Assembly (NCBI GenBank): GCA_019914945.1
Contig: CM034109.1
Span: 10,346,479-10,410,478, forward strand
DNA from: Typha latifolia
Taxonomy: Eukaryota > Streptophyta > Magnoliopsida > Poales > Typhaceae
Reading direction: 5' to 3'
Length of the DNA: 64,000 bases
Shown here: piece by piece, positions 12,601 to 25,200 of the stretch
How positions within the stretch are numbered: the first letter of the stretch is position 1
How the letters are laid out: every line of letters begins with the position of its first letter
Program-made: the position numbers and the translations under genes
The notes under the pieces: model-generated
The model's input: the letters and a program-made list of their open reading frames with translations, nothing else
Databases searched by the model: none
What the model was told of the DNA's origin: nothing

Positions 12601-12793
12601 AGCGGATCGATTCGATTCGAATAGCACGGAGCAAAGCGCGGGCAAATGGAAGTTGCAACCGAGGATGGATAACTATCCCAGCCGAAACCGAAAACCCTAA
12701 GATAGGTGTGATCGATCGCTTCGTTATCCTAAATTTGTCGCCCGATTTAATCTCGCATCCGTCGTCCATCCGCCTTCGATTCTTCCCCTCCCG

Positions 12794-13073
12794 GTAAGAA
12801 TCCATTTCTTTCTCCTTCTTTGAGTTTCGTCTCGAAGAAATCCCTTGACCTTTACTTCGTTTGATCCCTCTTTGGTCCCCGAATCGCTCTCATTGTTGAA
12901 TCGAACCCTAAGCTTGGAAAGGAAGCCCCTTTCCAATCTTAAGGGCTTGATTGCACTGTTTAGTTTGTTGTGTTCTTCCAAAGTTGAGATTTTTCTTCCG
13001 TTGAATTCTCCAAGGGAATGTAGAATTAGAGCGAGATTGGCTTGTTGTAGGTCTAATTGCTAGACGTTTTCAG
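12794..13073 (+). other. 5'UTR intron of the PI4K-gamma gene
   Basis: The donor cccg|gtaagaat at 12794 and the acceptor gacgttttcag ending at 13073 flank 280 bases immediately upstream of the kinase CDS. Both sites match the plant consensus well. Confidence 0.65.
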
Positions 13074-13190
13074 GAGAATCAGAGCGGAATCGCAGATGGG
13101 TTCTAGGTTTTGAGTACGCCGTCGTCCTCTTTGTGGTTTGCACTTCCGGATAAAACTGAAAGTTCTCTAAGATCTCATCTTGGAAGGAAA

Positions 13191-15220
13191 ATGTCGTCTG
13201 GCGGAGCCACTCTCAGCCCTATCAGGGAAGATCCGCACTTCCCCTTCCGCTCTAATGGTGCCAGATCGCCGCATTGCTCGGAAGAGTCTATAATGATATA
13301 CCTGGAGGTCCCCGGCTTGTCGTTGATCCCAATGAGGGTCCTCGATACTGACTCAATTGCATCTGTGAAGCTTAGAATTCAGACCTGCAGGGGCTTCGTG
13401 GTGAGGAAGCAGAAGCTGGTGTTTGATGGTAGGGAGCTTGCCCGGAATGATTGCCTCATCCGAGACTATGGCGTGTGTAATGGAAACATCCTCCATCTTG
13501 TTATCAGGTTCTCGGATCTTCGTGTGATAACTGTAAAGACTGTCTGTGGGAAGAAATTCAAGTTTAATGTTGAGCGTGGTCGGACTGTTGCTTATGTCAA
13601 GCAGCAGATTGTTAAGAGGGGAAAGGGTCTTGTTAATCTTGACGATCAAAAACTCATTTTTGATGGTGAGGAGCTTGATGACCGGAGATTAATCCATGAC
13701 ATTTGCAAGAGCAATGACTCAGTAATTCACTTGTTGGTTCAAAAATCAGCGAAGGTTAGGACAAAGCCTGTTGAGAAGGACTTTGAGCTGTCAGTTGTAG
13801 CACCGACTGTGGAGAGGAAGGGCTCAGGTGAACTTCAGTTAATTACAAGGAAACCACATAATAGAGATGTTTGGGTTGAGCCAGTTATTGTCAATCCCAA
13901 AGTTGAATTGCCATTGGTGATTAGGAATCTAATTCATGCCACTTTTGCTGGACTGGAGAAGGGGAAACCCCCAATCATGTCCTCTGAAGGTACAGGGGGA
14001 GCATACTTTATGCAGGACATGTCAGGTCAAGAATATGTTGCAGTGTTTAAGCCAATTGATGAGGAGCCTATGGCTGAAAATAATCCTCGAGGTCTTCCAT
14101 TGTCATTGAATGGTGAAGGTTTGAAAAGGGGAACACGAGTGGGAGAGGGCGCTCTTAGGGAAGTCGCAGCTTACATTCTTGATCATCCTTTAAGTGGACG
14201 CAGGTCATTCTCCGGCGATGATATCGGGTTTGCTGGTGTTCCTCCAACTGCTCTGGTCCAGTGCCTGCATGGGGGCTTTAAAAATCCTGAAGAGTTTGAG
14301 TCTGCAGGACAGGGTTTCAAGATTGGATCCTTGCAGGCATTTGTGAAGAACTATGGGAGTTGTGAGGATATGGGACCTAAAGCATTTCCAGTGCAGGAGG
14401 TTCACAAGATCTGTGTGTTGGATATAAGGATGGCAAATGCAGATAGGCACGGTGGGAATATCTTGATCTGCAAAGAAGAAGAAGAAGGCCATATGAAGCT
14501 GGTTCCAATTGATCATGGTTATTGCCTACCTGAGAATGTAAGTATGCATTTTACTTACCGGAACATTTGAGTTTAGTTATATTATGTAGAAATTCAGATC
14601 TGATTCTGGTAAACTATGAATTATGCAAGCTTATATCTTGATGTTTTGTTACGGGTTCTTTTCTTGAACAATCAAAAACAGTAATTCTAAGTTTTTTATG
14701 CTTCTTTAAATCTATCAGATACTGCTAAAATTCTATAATAAAACAAAGTGATTCACAACGTTTGCGGTTCTTCCAATTCTTTGTGCCAAAGTATGACTGT
14801 TAGCTTTTCACTTGTGGATGCCTGTGCTTCCTGCAGTTTGAAGATTGCACCTTTGAGTGGCTCTACTGGCCTCAATCCCGCCAACCTTTTAATCAAGAGA
14901 CTGTTGACTACATCAAATCTTTGGATGCTGAGGAAGATCTTGCTCTTCTCAAGTTCCATGGCTGGAAATTATCTCTCGAGTGTGCGCGCACTCTTCGCAT
15001 CGCAACAATGCTTCTGAAGAAGGGTGTAGAACGAGGGCTTACTCCATATGATATTGGAAGCATCTTATGCAGAGAAACTATCAAGAAAAAATCCAAGATT
15101 GAAGAAATCATCCTTGAAGGAAAGGAGAGGGCTCTTCCAGGATCAAGTGAAACTGCATTCCTGGAGTTGGTTTCTGAAATCATGGATTGCCGTCTTGATG
15201 AACTTACTATAGTACAGTAA
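13191..15220 (+). CDS. PI4KG4: Phosphatidylinositol 4-kinase gamma (ubiquitin-like-domain kinase, gamma-4-like)
   Basis: Two coding exons, 13191-14537 and 14837-15220, give 576 residues. I chose the ATG at 13191 (MSSGGATLSPIREDP), which matches the family's usual N terminus; the frame stays open upstream only to non-ATG codons. Two tandem ubiquitin-like domains occupy roughly residues 34-105 and 111-185. The PI3/4-kinase-like catalytic domain follows (about 260-540), with a GTGGAYFM glycine loop, VAVFKP around the presumptive ATP-binding lysine, the catalytic NADRHGGNI motif and PIDHG as the metal-binding motif. Exon 2 supplies the conserved FEDCTFEWLYWP to LLKKGVERGLTPYDIG region. In Arabidopsis, type II gamma-4 and gamma-7 members were reported to act as protein kinases that bind proteasome-related partners rather than as efficient lipid kinases, so lipid kinase activity should not be assumed. 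Confidence 0.96.
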
Positions 15221-15237
15221 ACAACCATCAACATGAT

Positions 15238-15268
<31 letters not shown>

Positions 15269-16300
15269 ATGCCAATGTATGTGGATTATGATCCGTGGAT
15301 GAGAGTTGTACTGACCTTGCTGCCAAAGGCCAGAGGAACTTGAAACCTCATGCTACAGCTCTTGTCATCACCCTGCCGTTTAAAATACTAGTGCAATGCT
15401 GGAAGGACGAAGAGAAAGCTACACTCTTCTGTTAGTATAATTCTGGAAAACTTTGTGTTGATTGAAAAGCATGGTGATCTATATTATAAATAAATATGGG
15501 ATCTTATTGTATATAGTAATCCTGTTGATTCCCAAATATTTTGTGCATCATTTGCTGATCATTTGGATAATCATTTGGATAACTACAACAGGAAAAACTG
15601 GCGAATGTGATTGTATCCAATTATGTGGGATTAATCTGTACTTTTCAACAAGTATATAGTCCTTATAATTTGGCATCTAAATTTCACACATTTATTTGCG
15701 AAAGATAAATTGACTTACAACATAAAATCTAACTCCTGCAGATTTATTAGACCCAAAAATAGAACACAAATATATCTTTGTCATTATTTTCTTTAGTAAG
15801 AAATAGAAACTATCAATTGTGTCATTCTTGCTTTCTGGACTTCAACGAGGTAAGGTAGGGAGATGATCATAGCTTTACAGAACCCTTCTAGAAGTCACGA
15901 TCTATATTAAAAGTTAAATGGTCAAAAAGAGGCATAAAAGAGATGGATTTACTCTCTAAATCTTCTCATCATCAGGTTCTTAGTTTAGAAGGGCTTGTCC
16001 CATGTCCTTGATGTGCTAATTATGATCACAAAAATAATATGTCTGATAATATTGTATAAGATTAGACCTTCCCACTTATAGTAAGAGCAATTGCATTCAC
16101 TAGTTCGAAATTGTTTTTTTACAAACTCTGGTCCAAATCCAAATTATTCATAAACCACTTTGATCACCTTGCACTATCTTTGCTACTTTAGAATCCATAA
16201 GAACCGGGCTAAAGCTTCAATCCTTTAGAACCGGATCACAAGAATGCCCCTCGTCAAAGGGCTATAATTGTGTAACTATACAACAAGCAGGACATACATA
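15221..16300. other. Spacer between PI4K-gamma and the LEA-like gene
   Basis: The region contains the PI4K-gamma 3'UTR, beginning with a (TA)n microsatellite at 15237-15260 just 17 nt after the stop codon, and then AT-rich DNA. I see no further gene. Confidence 0.5.
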
Positions 16301-16304
16301 ACTC

Positions 16305-16312
16305 TATAAATA
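16305..16312 (+). promoter_or_regulatory. TATA box of the LEA-like gene
   Basis: The motif tataaata sits in ctctataaatacc, about 100 nt upstream of the ATG at 16412. The intervening pyrimidine-rich leader is typical of a strong, inducible plant promoter. Confidence 0.7.
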
Positions 16313-16411
16313 CCAACTCCTCCCTCACCAAGTCTTGCACTCATTCTTTCTTCTGCATTTCAACTTTTACTCTTCAAACCTTTCTCGTCAACCAGATCAG
16401 AGGCAACAGCA

Positions 16412-16834
16412 ATGGCCGACAAATCCGATATGAGGTGCAAAGCCAGCGAGACCGCAGGCCAAGCTCAGGTGAGTTAAACTGATCATTTGTTTATCTATGG
16501 ATGTATATGAGTCTTCTTTAATAACTTTCTTTACGTGTCTAATGCTAATGGTTTGTGATTGTGGAAATTCTTAGGTGAAGAAAGATGAGATGATGAACAA
16601 GGCATCTGAGACTTGTCAGCAAGGCAAAGAGCAGGCTGGAGGATTCATGCAACAGGTAAAGGAGAGAACCCACAAAGATTTAGTTTACAAATTTTTATTA
16701 GATAATTTTAGAGATCTTTGATGACAATTGTGTAGACTGGAGAGCAAGTGAAAAGCATGGCACAAGGAGCTACTGATGCTGTCAAGAATGCAGTGGGGAT
16801 GGGAGAAGGCAACAGCTCTACGACCAACCATTAG
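16412..16834 (+). CDS. Small KIN2/LEA-like stress protein
   Basis: Three short exons (16412-16468, 16575-16655, 16736-16834) encode 78 residues. The protein starts MADKSDMRCKASETAGQAQ and is hydrophilic and rich in Ala, Gln, Lys, Glu and Gly, without a signal peptide or membrane segment. Repeated alanine/lysine/glutamine motifs (KASET occurs twice, then TGEQVKSMAQGATDAVKNA) predict an amphipathic helix that is disordered in solution, as in small group 3 LEA and KIN1/KIN2 cold- and drought-induced proteins. Such proteins are proposed to protect membranes and proteins under dehydration. The TATA box, short introns and a near poly(A) signal fit an inducible gene. The two cysteines (residues 9 and around 33) are slightly unusual for a LEA protein. 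Confidence 0.88.
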
Positions 16835-16989
16835 CCCATGCGCTGATTCCAATTTCCAACTGCTTCAATTTTGCTTCCGTTCTCGTCTTTGGAGCACAAG
16901 GTTTAGGTTGTTTGTGTCAATAATCTTGTTACTCTGATTCTGATGGAATTATGTGACAGATTTGTTTTGTAATGAAAGTTTTCCTCATT

Positions 16990-16995
16990 AATAAA
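16990..16995 (+). terminator. Poly(A) signal of the LEA-like gene
   Basis: A canonical aataaa hexamer lies 156 nt after the stop codon, preceded by T-rich DNA (ttgttttgtaatg). It is the only canonical signal in this 3' region. Confidence 0.6.
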
Positions 16996-17172
16996 GTGAT
17001 TAGCATGCCAGAACGGCAGAGAAAATAATCAATCATATTGATCTGGTACTAGTTCCATTAGAAGGCTACGATCTAATCCCAATGAATTTTTCGATACTCT
17101 TGTGATGATTAATTCAGACATCTCTTGATTACAAAAAATCTCTTGGCGTTTTATCTACATATGACTATCATT

Positions 17173-18547
17173 TTATAAACTGTCAATGATCTGTTGCACA
17201 GAGGTGTAGGTACCCATGACTGCAACAAGAACTCCAATTGCCAAAATTCCTATTATAGCTACTAGCTCAACACTCCATACTCTTGCAGCCTTGTAAATCT
17301 TGAGGTAGCATAAGCACGGAAATAAGACGGTCGCCATGACACTTAAGAAAGATCCAATGAATGACATAAGATAGCCAAAGAACGGAACCGATGACGCTAC
17401 TATCACGGTGCTGATCAACAAAAGAGTTCTAATCACAAGGCTTATGGATCTGTTGCCAAGAACACATATGCGTCCTTCTATAGCGGTAGTTATCGGCGAG
17501 ATCAATAGAGCATACTTTGCAAGCGGATTAATAAGTGTTGTATAAATTGCGATCCTAGAGTAGATCTTGCTCATAGGAAGATTCAATGTCACTTGAGATT
17601 CTAAGTCTTTCCCATACATTAGATAGCCCAAAACCGCTGTCAAACCGTAGTTGAGAGTGCAGAGTACAGAAGAGATCAGCAGTACCTGCAACAAAAATTT
17701 ACGAGAGATGGTCAGCTAAGGTTCTTCAGAAACCACATTTTTGCATATCGAGTTATGGACAACTGCAATATTCAGTCTTATTAAACTTTTCCACACTCAC
17801 TGATTCAGAAAATAGTTTTTCTTCAATAAAATTTGTGCAATAAATTTAGTTTGGAACTGAATCAGTCCTCAATTCTTACCTTGGAGAAGTGACTTCGTTC
17901 CTTCATCGACGTATATATGGTAGGGAAAACTGCATGACCAGTGAAGCAAACAAAGTACAAGCCTAGAGCTGTAGGCAATCCATTCAAATTAAAAACATCA
18001 CCCTTCTGATGAAATCCAGTTTCAGCAACACCAGCCCATAGCAAAGAACCTGTCAAGAGTACTGATGCCAATAGCCCTCCTGCCGATACGAATGCGAGAA
18101 TGCTCAAATTCCTACACCAAGTAGTCGGCAGAATAATTGCAGCAGCCAGTATTATGAACAACTGCTTCCCTTGAATCCTTATCGATGCGAATTCGATAGA
18201 TACACCAGGGAACAACTTGTCTAAGTTATCACCCTCTAGTATCAAGAAACTTATCGCGACGAGGTAAAGCTCAACATACATGAAGAACGCAATCACATTC
18301 CTACCCTTCGACCCGAAGGCATGCTGCCCGATATCGGGGTAACTAGCGATGATTGGATCAGCATGCATGCATCGTTGGATGAGGATCCCTGTGTAATAGC
18401 ATATGATGCCAACAAAGAAGAATAGTGCTAAGCTAAGCCATCCTCCTTGTGAAAGTGCATATGGCATTGATAGCACTCCAATTCCTGCAGACAATAAAAA
18501 GTTACAAAAGGCCTACTCCATGGCAAAATGAAGGAAATAACTTTTAA

Positions 18548-18589
<42 letters not shown>

Positions 18590-18766
18590 ACCTGAGACAG
18601 CATTGGTTAAATTTAGACAGGTCCTGGAGAAAGAAGAACCATTGAAGGGAGGAAGCTGGCCTTCCAAATCCTTGATGTTATCCTCATTGCCATGGAACAA
18701 GAGAGGCTGTTCTAGAGAGGAGGCAGTGCAGTCATCCTTTCCTGAAACAAATGTTGCACAAGACAT
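17173..18766 (-). CDS. AVT1: Vacuolar amino acid transporter 1-like (AVT1 clade, AAAP family)
   Basis: Three exons on the minus strand (18592-18766, 17880-18484, 17173-17685) give 430 residues. After a cytosolic N-terminal segment containing the acidic-dileucine-like SLEQPLL, the transporter core starts with SFSRTCLNLTNAVSGIGVLS, the unwound first helix typical of AAAP transporters. About ten to eleven hydrophobic helices follow, ending with VMGTYTSVQQIIDSL. The family exchanges protons for neutral or acidic amino acids across the tonoplast. Exon 2 ends at the conserved MKERSHFSK segment and exon 3 starts with VLLISSVLC, both splice sites being canonical. The start ATG at 18766 (MSCATFVSG) is the first in frame. 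Intron 1 is only 107 nt and contains a (GA)n repeat. Confidence 0.93.
18551..18586. repeat. (GA)n microsatellite in AVT1-like intron 1
   Basis: About 17 GA units lie a few bases from the 5' splice site of the first intron; on the transcribed strand this is a (TC)n tract. Confidence 0.95.
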
Positions 18767-19609
18767 TCTCTCTTGTCAATCTCTTCTGCACAAGTTTTAG
18801 AAGCTCAAGGAAATTCTTGGTTGGTGAGAGGAAGAGGCAAAGTGCACATAACATTTATAGAGAATGTGTACAAATGATAAATTCCAGCTAGTCAAATTTG
18901 GCATTTGGCATTACCTGGTAGAAAAGATGAGTAAGACTGCACAACTTCCTGTTTCTTAATTAAATACTCCTCCCCATAAAGGTTGAGGCCAAGAAAGAAG
19001 ACGTTCAAGGTTATATTATTTATCCTAGTCGCCACCAACCACTTGGAATACTTCATTTGTACTTAGTTTGGTTCCTTTGACCGGACGTCGGTGAAGTTTC
19101 CTTGGCATCACGAGGATGTTAACTATCTAGCACTTATCCAAATTTAACGATTGCAGAGTACCGTGACCCCCCTAAATTTTAGATTGACAAAGACAAATTT
19201 ACTAAGATAACGATAGAATTTTAAATACAAAATTATAATAATATTATATATATATATATATTTATAATATTTTTTTATATTATTTTAGATGTGTTAAAAA
19301 AAAACTATCTAATTCTTTACGATTTTATCTCTAATGAGACTTTATTAGTCCCTACTTAGTGAATAGTTTATAGAGAATTTGAGCACGTGCTCTAGTACTG
19401 CGAATTAATTATAGTGGTTGGCCTGGGTTGTATAGAATTAATACGGTTTGATAGAAAATAAAACAAGTTGGTTCGGATTGGCAGGATCTTAGATATTAAT
19501 GTCCATGATGATGATGATGCATCTTTAATATGATTGGTGTTTAGTGAACCAACTCCCAATTAAGCAAGTGAGGATCCAATGTAAGTGTAATTAAACTATG
19601 TATTATTAC

Positions 19610-19642
<33 letters not shown>

Positions 19643-20981
19643 CTTAAAAATTAAAAAAATGTATACTACTTTTGCTATTTAACCTCGCTTTTTCTATAAA
19701 ATTGATATAGATACGTTACTATTGGCCCCTTCTTAGTATATATGCAAATTACAAATTATTTACCAAATCAAGCTTATTATGTAAAAAATAAAAACAAAAA
19801 AATGCATAGATAAAAGCAAAATCCATTAAATAAACTGGCTCTAGTTTGCGAGTAACACATATATATTTTTATCCATTTCTGCGAATGTGATTATAAAAAA
19901 TAATAATGCTAAGTCTAATATTTTATTTGAGAAGATTAATGATTCACAAACTATTCTAAACATATTTCACTCGTGCTATATTTAGTCTTTTTAATTCTCG
20001 CAAGTAGTTTTATAGTAGAGATAGATAAAGATGAGAGAAAGAGATTGTCAATTTAATCTAAAGCAACGAGGGTGTAGAATTATTCTATATTTTTTAGAAA
20101 GTTTGGGGGAACATGCACACATATATTGAGGACTTTTATTTTTAAGAAAGAATTACATCTAGTTGAATTATTACTCATTTTTATATAGTGGCCTTTGCCA
20201 TGCATTGACCCTTTTGATTACATTAGATTTTTTTATTCATTTTTTTTTTTCATTGCCATGCATTGACCCTTTTAATTACATTAGATTTTTTTTCATCGGG
20301 AGGACATATTAGATATTAGGTTGTGTTTTTGTTTTATTTCTGTGTATTTTTTTGGGCTTGATATAATATTTTTCTTCTAGTGCTGATATTTTAATCAAGT
20401 AGCTGAGGTTTGTTTAAATTATATCAATTTGATTAGAATTATAATGTATGCTATTCCAACGGAAACTTAAATCATATCGCACACATACAAATGCACACTG
20501 TATTATAAGTAGATTAGGATCGTTCGTGTCTACAACTTCAAAATTTAAACTTTATGTACGTAGAGGATTAATCCTTTGAAATCTATTCAAGTAATTTGGT
20601 CAGCGAAGGCATGCTTGGAAGAAAAGGTCATGTTTCAACTCAATAAATACTACTTTGACTAATGTTTTTGGCAAATAATATTACTGACCAAAGGAAAAGA
20701 TTGGGAATTTGTCCAGTCTATTAGTTAACGATGTTGCATTAATTATAAGTAAATTAAAAAGCTTTTGATGGTCTTAATCTAAGATTGGATTGATGACTTG
20801 TCTAATTAGGGCCAAACATGCAAAACTAAGCGGGCTTATCGTGCCAATCTTTTGGCCCATATAAAGTGCGATTGACAACTAGACCACGCCAACCCTCAAC
20901 TAAAAAGTCAGGGGTGCAATTGTATAACTTAATGAAAGTTCCAACACGGGTTATTACCTAGTTATAAGAAAAAAAAGAGTT
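18767..20981. other. AT-rich intergenic region
   Basis: The proximal part is the AVT1-like promoter. The rest is AT-rich, with (TA)n microsatellites at 19245-19260 and 19611-19641 and a short trinucleotide run (gat) near 19507. No gene, RNA or transposon coding region is recognised apart from the direct repeat listed separately. Confidence 0.55.
20196..20292 (+). repeat. Direct repeat, period 58 bp
   Basis: The segment beginning tgccatgcattgaccctttt at 20196 recurs at 20254 with one obvious substitution (g to a) over about 38 bases, separated by a T-rich spacer. It appears to be a local tandem duplication. Confidence 0.85.
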
Positions 20982-21534
20982 ACAAATCACACCCTATGTT
21001 TTAATTATTTTATAATTTACACTTATTTTTAAAGATTTTATAACTCGGACTCATACTTTTTTTTTTCATTATAATTCTTATTTAACACACTAGGTTAACT
21101 TACGTGGTACCAGCAAAATAATATTCTATTATAATATATAAATAATTTATAAATACCTAAATTGCTTTGTCTTTTTTATCATCTCTTTTTATCTTCATCC
21201 TTTTAATAATTATCTAATAAATCAGCTAAGGAATAATTCGATAATTATTAAAGGGAGGTAGAGGAGGAGGACTAAAAGCTCCCCTAGCGAGGAGGAGGAG
21301 AGGAGAAAGGGGAGAAAGACGAGAGAAGGTGGTGGAGATGGCGATGGCGAGAAAGGTTGTTGGAAAAAATTAAGTGGAGAGATATTTTAATAATTTAATA
21401 TTTTAATTAAGAAAAATATTAGGGTGTTAAATGAGAATTATAGAAAAGAAAAGAGTAGGGATTAAATTATAATTTTTTTAAAAAGACAATCATAATAAAA
21501 TAAAATGAGTAGAAAATATAGGGTGTGATTTATA
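20982..21534. mobile_element. MITE-like element with ~108-bp terminal inverted repeats, copy B
   Basis: The left end (acaaatcacaccctatgttt, 20982-21001) and the complement of the right end (ataaatcacaccctatattt, from 21534 inward) match closely. The similarity continues inward for about 108 bases to a shared inner block, ttatttaacac (21079-21089) against gtgttaaatgag (21424-21435). The 330-bp interior has no coding capacity and includes a purine-rich stretch (21250-21340). Size, AT content and lack of transposase fit a non-autonomous DNA transposon. A target-site duplication was not resolved. A related copy lies at about 6 kb. Confidence 0.72.
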
Positions 21535-22257
21535 AACTTTCCGAAAGAAACCGCGGACAACAAAGGTAGTTGATGCGGTAAATTCACTAAAAAGACGGGG
21601 AGTTTTTACTAAAAAGTTTATTGTGTAACATTCTGAGGCATCACGTCCATCAACGTTATCCGACAAAGAAATCACGGCCGTCGATTCCATCCTTATTTGC
21701 TCCGAAATATCAGTTACCGTCTAAAATTGTCTACTTGTTTCTGTTGTCGCTGGAAAAGAAGAAGCCGTTCGATTAAAATCCGACGTTTTGAATCGATCAA
21801 GGCGGTGGAGAGAGAAAGAGGAGCGCTTTATTTCGTCTTGAAATCGAGGAAACCCTAGCTCGTCGTTTTCTAGGGTTACGGAATTACGGGAGAAATTTTC
21901 CATCGATTCTAAAGATTCCTGCTCTCAAAGCGTAGATTTCGACGTTGTGATCGATTGCCCTCAAGCTATTCTTGCCGATGGGTGGAAATTTTGTCTGTTT
22001 GTGTTGCCTTTAGATCCAGGTATGTGCTTCCTCCACTCATTTTGCATTGATCTATTTGATCCATTTTAGGCGATCGGTTAGGAATGTGTTTTAATCGATC
22101 ATTCCTCATCCAGGGCTCAATTCTTCATAGGATTGGGGTCGAATGATCGGAATTTTTTGTTTTTGGATCTATATTAGGGTTTCTATCTGAGAGTATGAAT
22201 GACTGAAGATTACAATTTGGGGCTTTTGATTTATCCCTTCCTTTTGAGGGAATTTAC
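21535..22257 (+). other. Promoter and 5'UTR of the EPCR-like gene, with a probable leader intron
   Basis: A G/C-richer leader starts near 21700. A donor (atccag|gtatgtgc) at 22020 and a pyrimidine-tract acceptor (cccttccttttgag, ending 22248) define a likely 229-nt 5'UTR intron that ends 9 nt before the ATG. A short upstream ATG occurs at 21978. Confidence 0.5.
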
Positions 22258-25200
22258 ATGGAATTGAGCCATGATAAGCCTGGTGCATCTGTCTTTTCCA
22301 AAAAATCGAGACGTTTGCTCCTCCAGAGCTCCTATGTCGAGAAATCTAGATATTCCGCTGGGAAACAGAGTGCAGTGAACCGGGATTTTGGTAGGATCCA
22401 GGAAACAAAGGATCTGAAGAGAAGACGAAAATCGGCGGTTGGTAATGGAGGGTCATCTGTTGGGGAATCGAGGAAGGGAAGGAACAAGAAGGAGGTCTTT
22501 TTGAGCAGTTTCAGTGACAGCAATAAGAATGCTGACGATGATTCGAGATTGAAACCAAATGGGTCTGTTTCTGGTGAGGGTAAGCAGGAGAACAATAGCA
22601 ACGCAAGTGATCCATTAGTTAAATGGAGCCATTTAAATGGGTCTACACAGAAGAGTGAAAGCAATAGGACCATCAGGGCCAGTGATCCAGGGAACACAAA
22701 TCAAATAACTAACAATATATTGATTCCAAAACGCCCTCGGTGCATCTCCAGGAGAAAGAAAAATGAAATCTCTGTTACTGGAACTAATGCAGCAGGCAAC
22801 TCTACTTGCAAACCAAAAAGGGCCCATGAAATTCAGGGGAGTACGTTATCTGATGATCCAGTTACACCCATTTCATTATCTGCTGAGAGAAAGAGGAAGA
22901 AGTTGAATGATTTTGTGGAGGATGGCTCAAATATAGGATGCCCTGATTCTAACTTCAAGAATGAAAATGGAATTCCTGTTAGGATTAGCAGGAGAAAGAT
23001 TCATGGCAGGAGGAGCCATGATTCTGCACTGAAATGTAGGGGAAATGCAGAAAATGAGGCCCATCTGAATGAGGATGACAGGAAGTTCTATGAAGAATTC
23101 TTAGATGATGATGAAGGGAATCTTGAACAGAATGCTGCTATGATGCTCTCCTCTCGGTTCAGTCCAGGTTGCACTAGGTTCTCTGACGATAATATGACAC
23201 CTTCAAGGCCGGCAAACGGCTCAGTCTTGAAAATGGCATCAGTTGATGCTGCAGGTAGAGTTTTACGGCCGAGGAAGCAAACTGGTAAAGATTTCATCAA
23301 GAAGCGTCGCCATTTCTATGAAGTGTTCTCCAGTGATATTGATCCCTATTGGGTAGTAAAGCAGAGGATAAGAATCTTCTGGCCTCTTGATAAAAGTTGG
23401 TATTTTGGCGTGGTTAAAGAATATGATCCTGTGACGGAGCTGCACCTTATCAAATATGATGGCCGGGAGGAAGAATGGATCAATCTTCAGAATGAGAGAT
23501 TTAAATTATTGCTTTTTCCTAGCGAAATTGCAAGTACATATGGCAAAAGAAATTCAGGATTGGAAATGAAAATGAAAAATGAAGGTTCCAATATAAATGC
23601 AATAGATGATAGTTGCGAAGGAAGCATTATGGAGTCGGTTCCTATTATCTCATGGTTGGCTTGCTCCATACAGCGTATGAGATCAGCCCCCCATAGAACC
23701 CATAAAAAGAAACAGAAAACTCTACCTAAGGGCCCAGAACAAAAGATCTTGTCAATGTCTGAAGTTTGCAAGCCTGTTAGCCACACTAATATGGTTCCCA
23801 CCATACCATTTTCTAGAAGTACTGCTCCTGAGAGGCCATTAAATGGGAATATACATCAAGTATCTCCACTGTTGAGCAAGGATTACTCTAAAAGTAGGGA
23901 TATTTCATTTGTTTATTTCAGGAAAAGGTCTCGGAAGATGGGGTTGGCTTTGGACAAGAAGGTGAGGGGAAATTCAGTCTCAACAAGTTCAACTGACCCT
24001 TTCAGTTTGAAAGGTTCTGTCTTTGATAGTGAGTTGCCCTTAGAAGAATTACTTGTCGCTTTCAAGCCAACAGAATTTACAAGAATGACATTAGAGTTGC
24101 AGATTTCAATTAAAGGCATTTATCACTCTGCATTTGCAACAGAAAGCAATTGGTTATGTAGGCAAAACTTCCTCTCTAATCATTGTAAGTTAATGCTTAT
24201 TTGGCCAATAGTTCACATGGAAATGACTTTTGTCAGTAAGGTTCTGGCTTTGAGGATTTTGTCAGTTCAAGGGTGTTTAAGGAGGTTGATTGATCTTATG
24301 TGTTTCGTTATGGGTACATTCAGCCAACACAAAATATGCAGCAAGTTGTTTGAAAGGGAAGTGCCTACCGAAACAATTGGAATTAAGCTTTCGAGCTTGC
24401 GTGATGGGAGAAGGCAGTTTACTTTTATGATGTACAGTCTTCAGGAACTGGGGAATTCAAAATGGAGATGCCTGGAGAAGAAGTTTAAACAACATTCTTT
24501 ACTGATGAGGGAGCTTTCTATTGCTGATCTCACACATGTTGATGTCAAGGAGCTGTCAACTGAAAAAAATTGCCTGCTACATTCCTTGGTTTGTGAAGAC
24601 CCAATTTTATTTTCGGTAACATAGTATTTTTGTTGTTTAGAGCTGAGAATTTACTATCTGAACTATTGTCGTTATACTGTTTATTTTGGTTTCTTCCTTG
24701 GGTTTGATCTCTATAGTTCTTTGCGTACCCTTTCTCTTCTTCCCTTTTCTTTCTAAAGGTTTTTCTTTCTCATGTCATATGATTCAACAAATATAAAACA
24801 TTGTGCCTTCATGAACTAAATTACCTTCATCATCTCACTTGTCTTGTTTTGTTAACCTTTTGGTGACTTTTAATGTATTCTTCTATGATGCCATTCCTGT
24901 CTGTTTTTCATTTTCATTGCCTTATTGGTTCCTATATTGATTTTGCAGTTATAGTTTGATTGCTGTCTCATGACTTCATTGGAGTACTGTTGTGGATGGA
25001 ATTAAATGGTATGAGCTTTTTATGTCATATGCAGGGTTCCTCTGAAGACACCATGGAGCAGCTTGTTCTCCACAAGTCCTTCCCACAAAATATGAACATA
25101 CAAAGTGGACCAGAGAAGACCAAATTTAGTCAAGTTGACGAACATTTACATGACAGCGAAGGCCAGATATCTCAATCTGCATCAAGAATGGACCAGAAAA

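Noticed and set aside
13110..13190. N-terminal extension of the PI4K-gamma frame (27 codons)
   Set aside because: The extended frame begins at TTG, not ATG, and the conserved family N terminus starts at the ATG at 13191; the upstream part is leader sequence.
24616..24624. Truncated EPCR-like protein ending at 24624
   Set aside because: The stop lies in intron 1 just after a GT donor; splicing to 25035 restores the frame and joins to the rest of the conserved protein.
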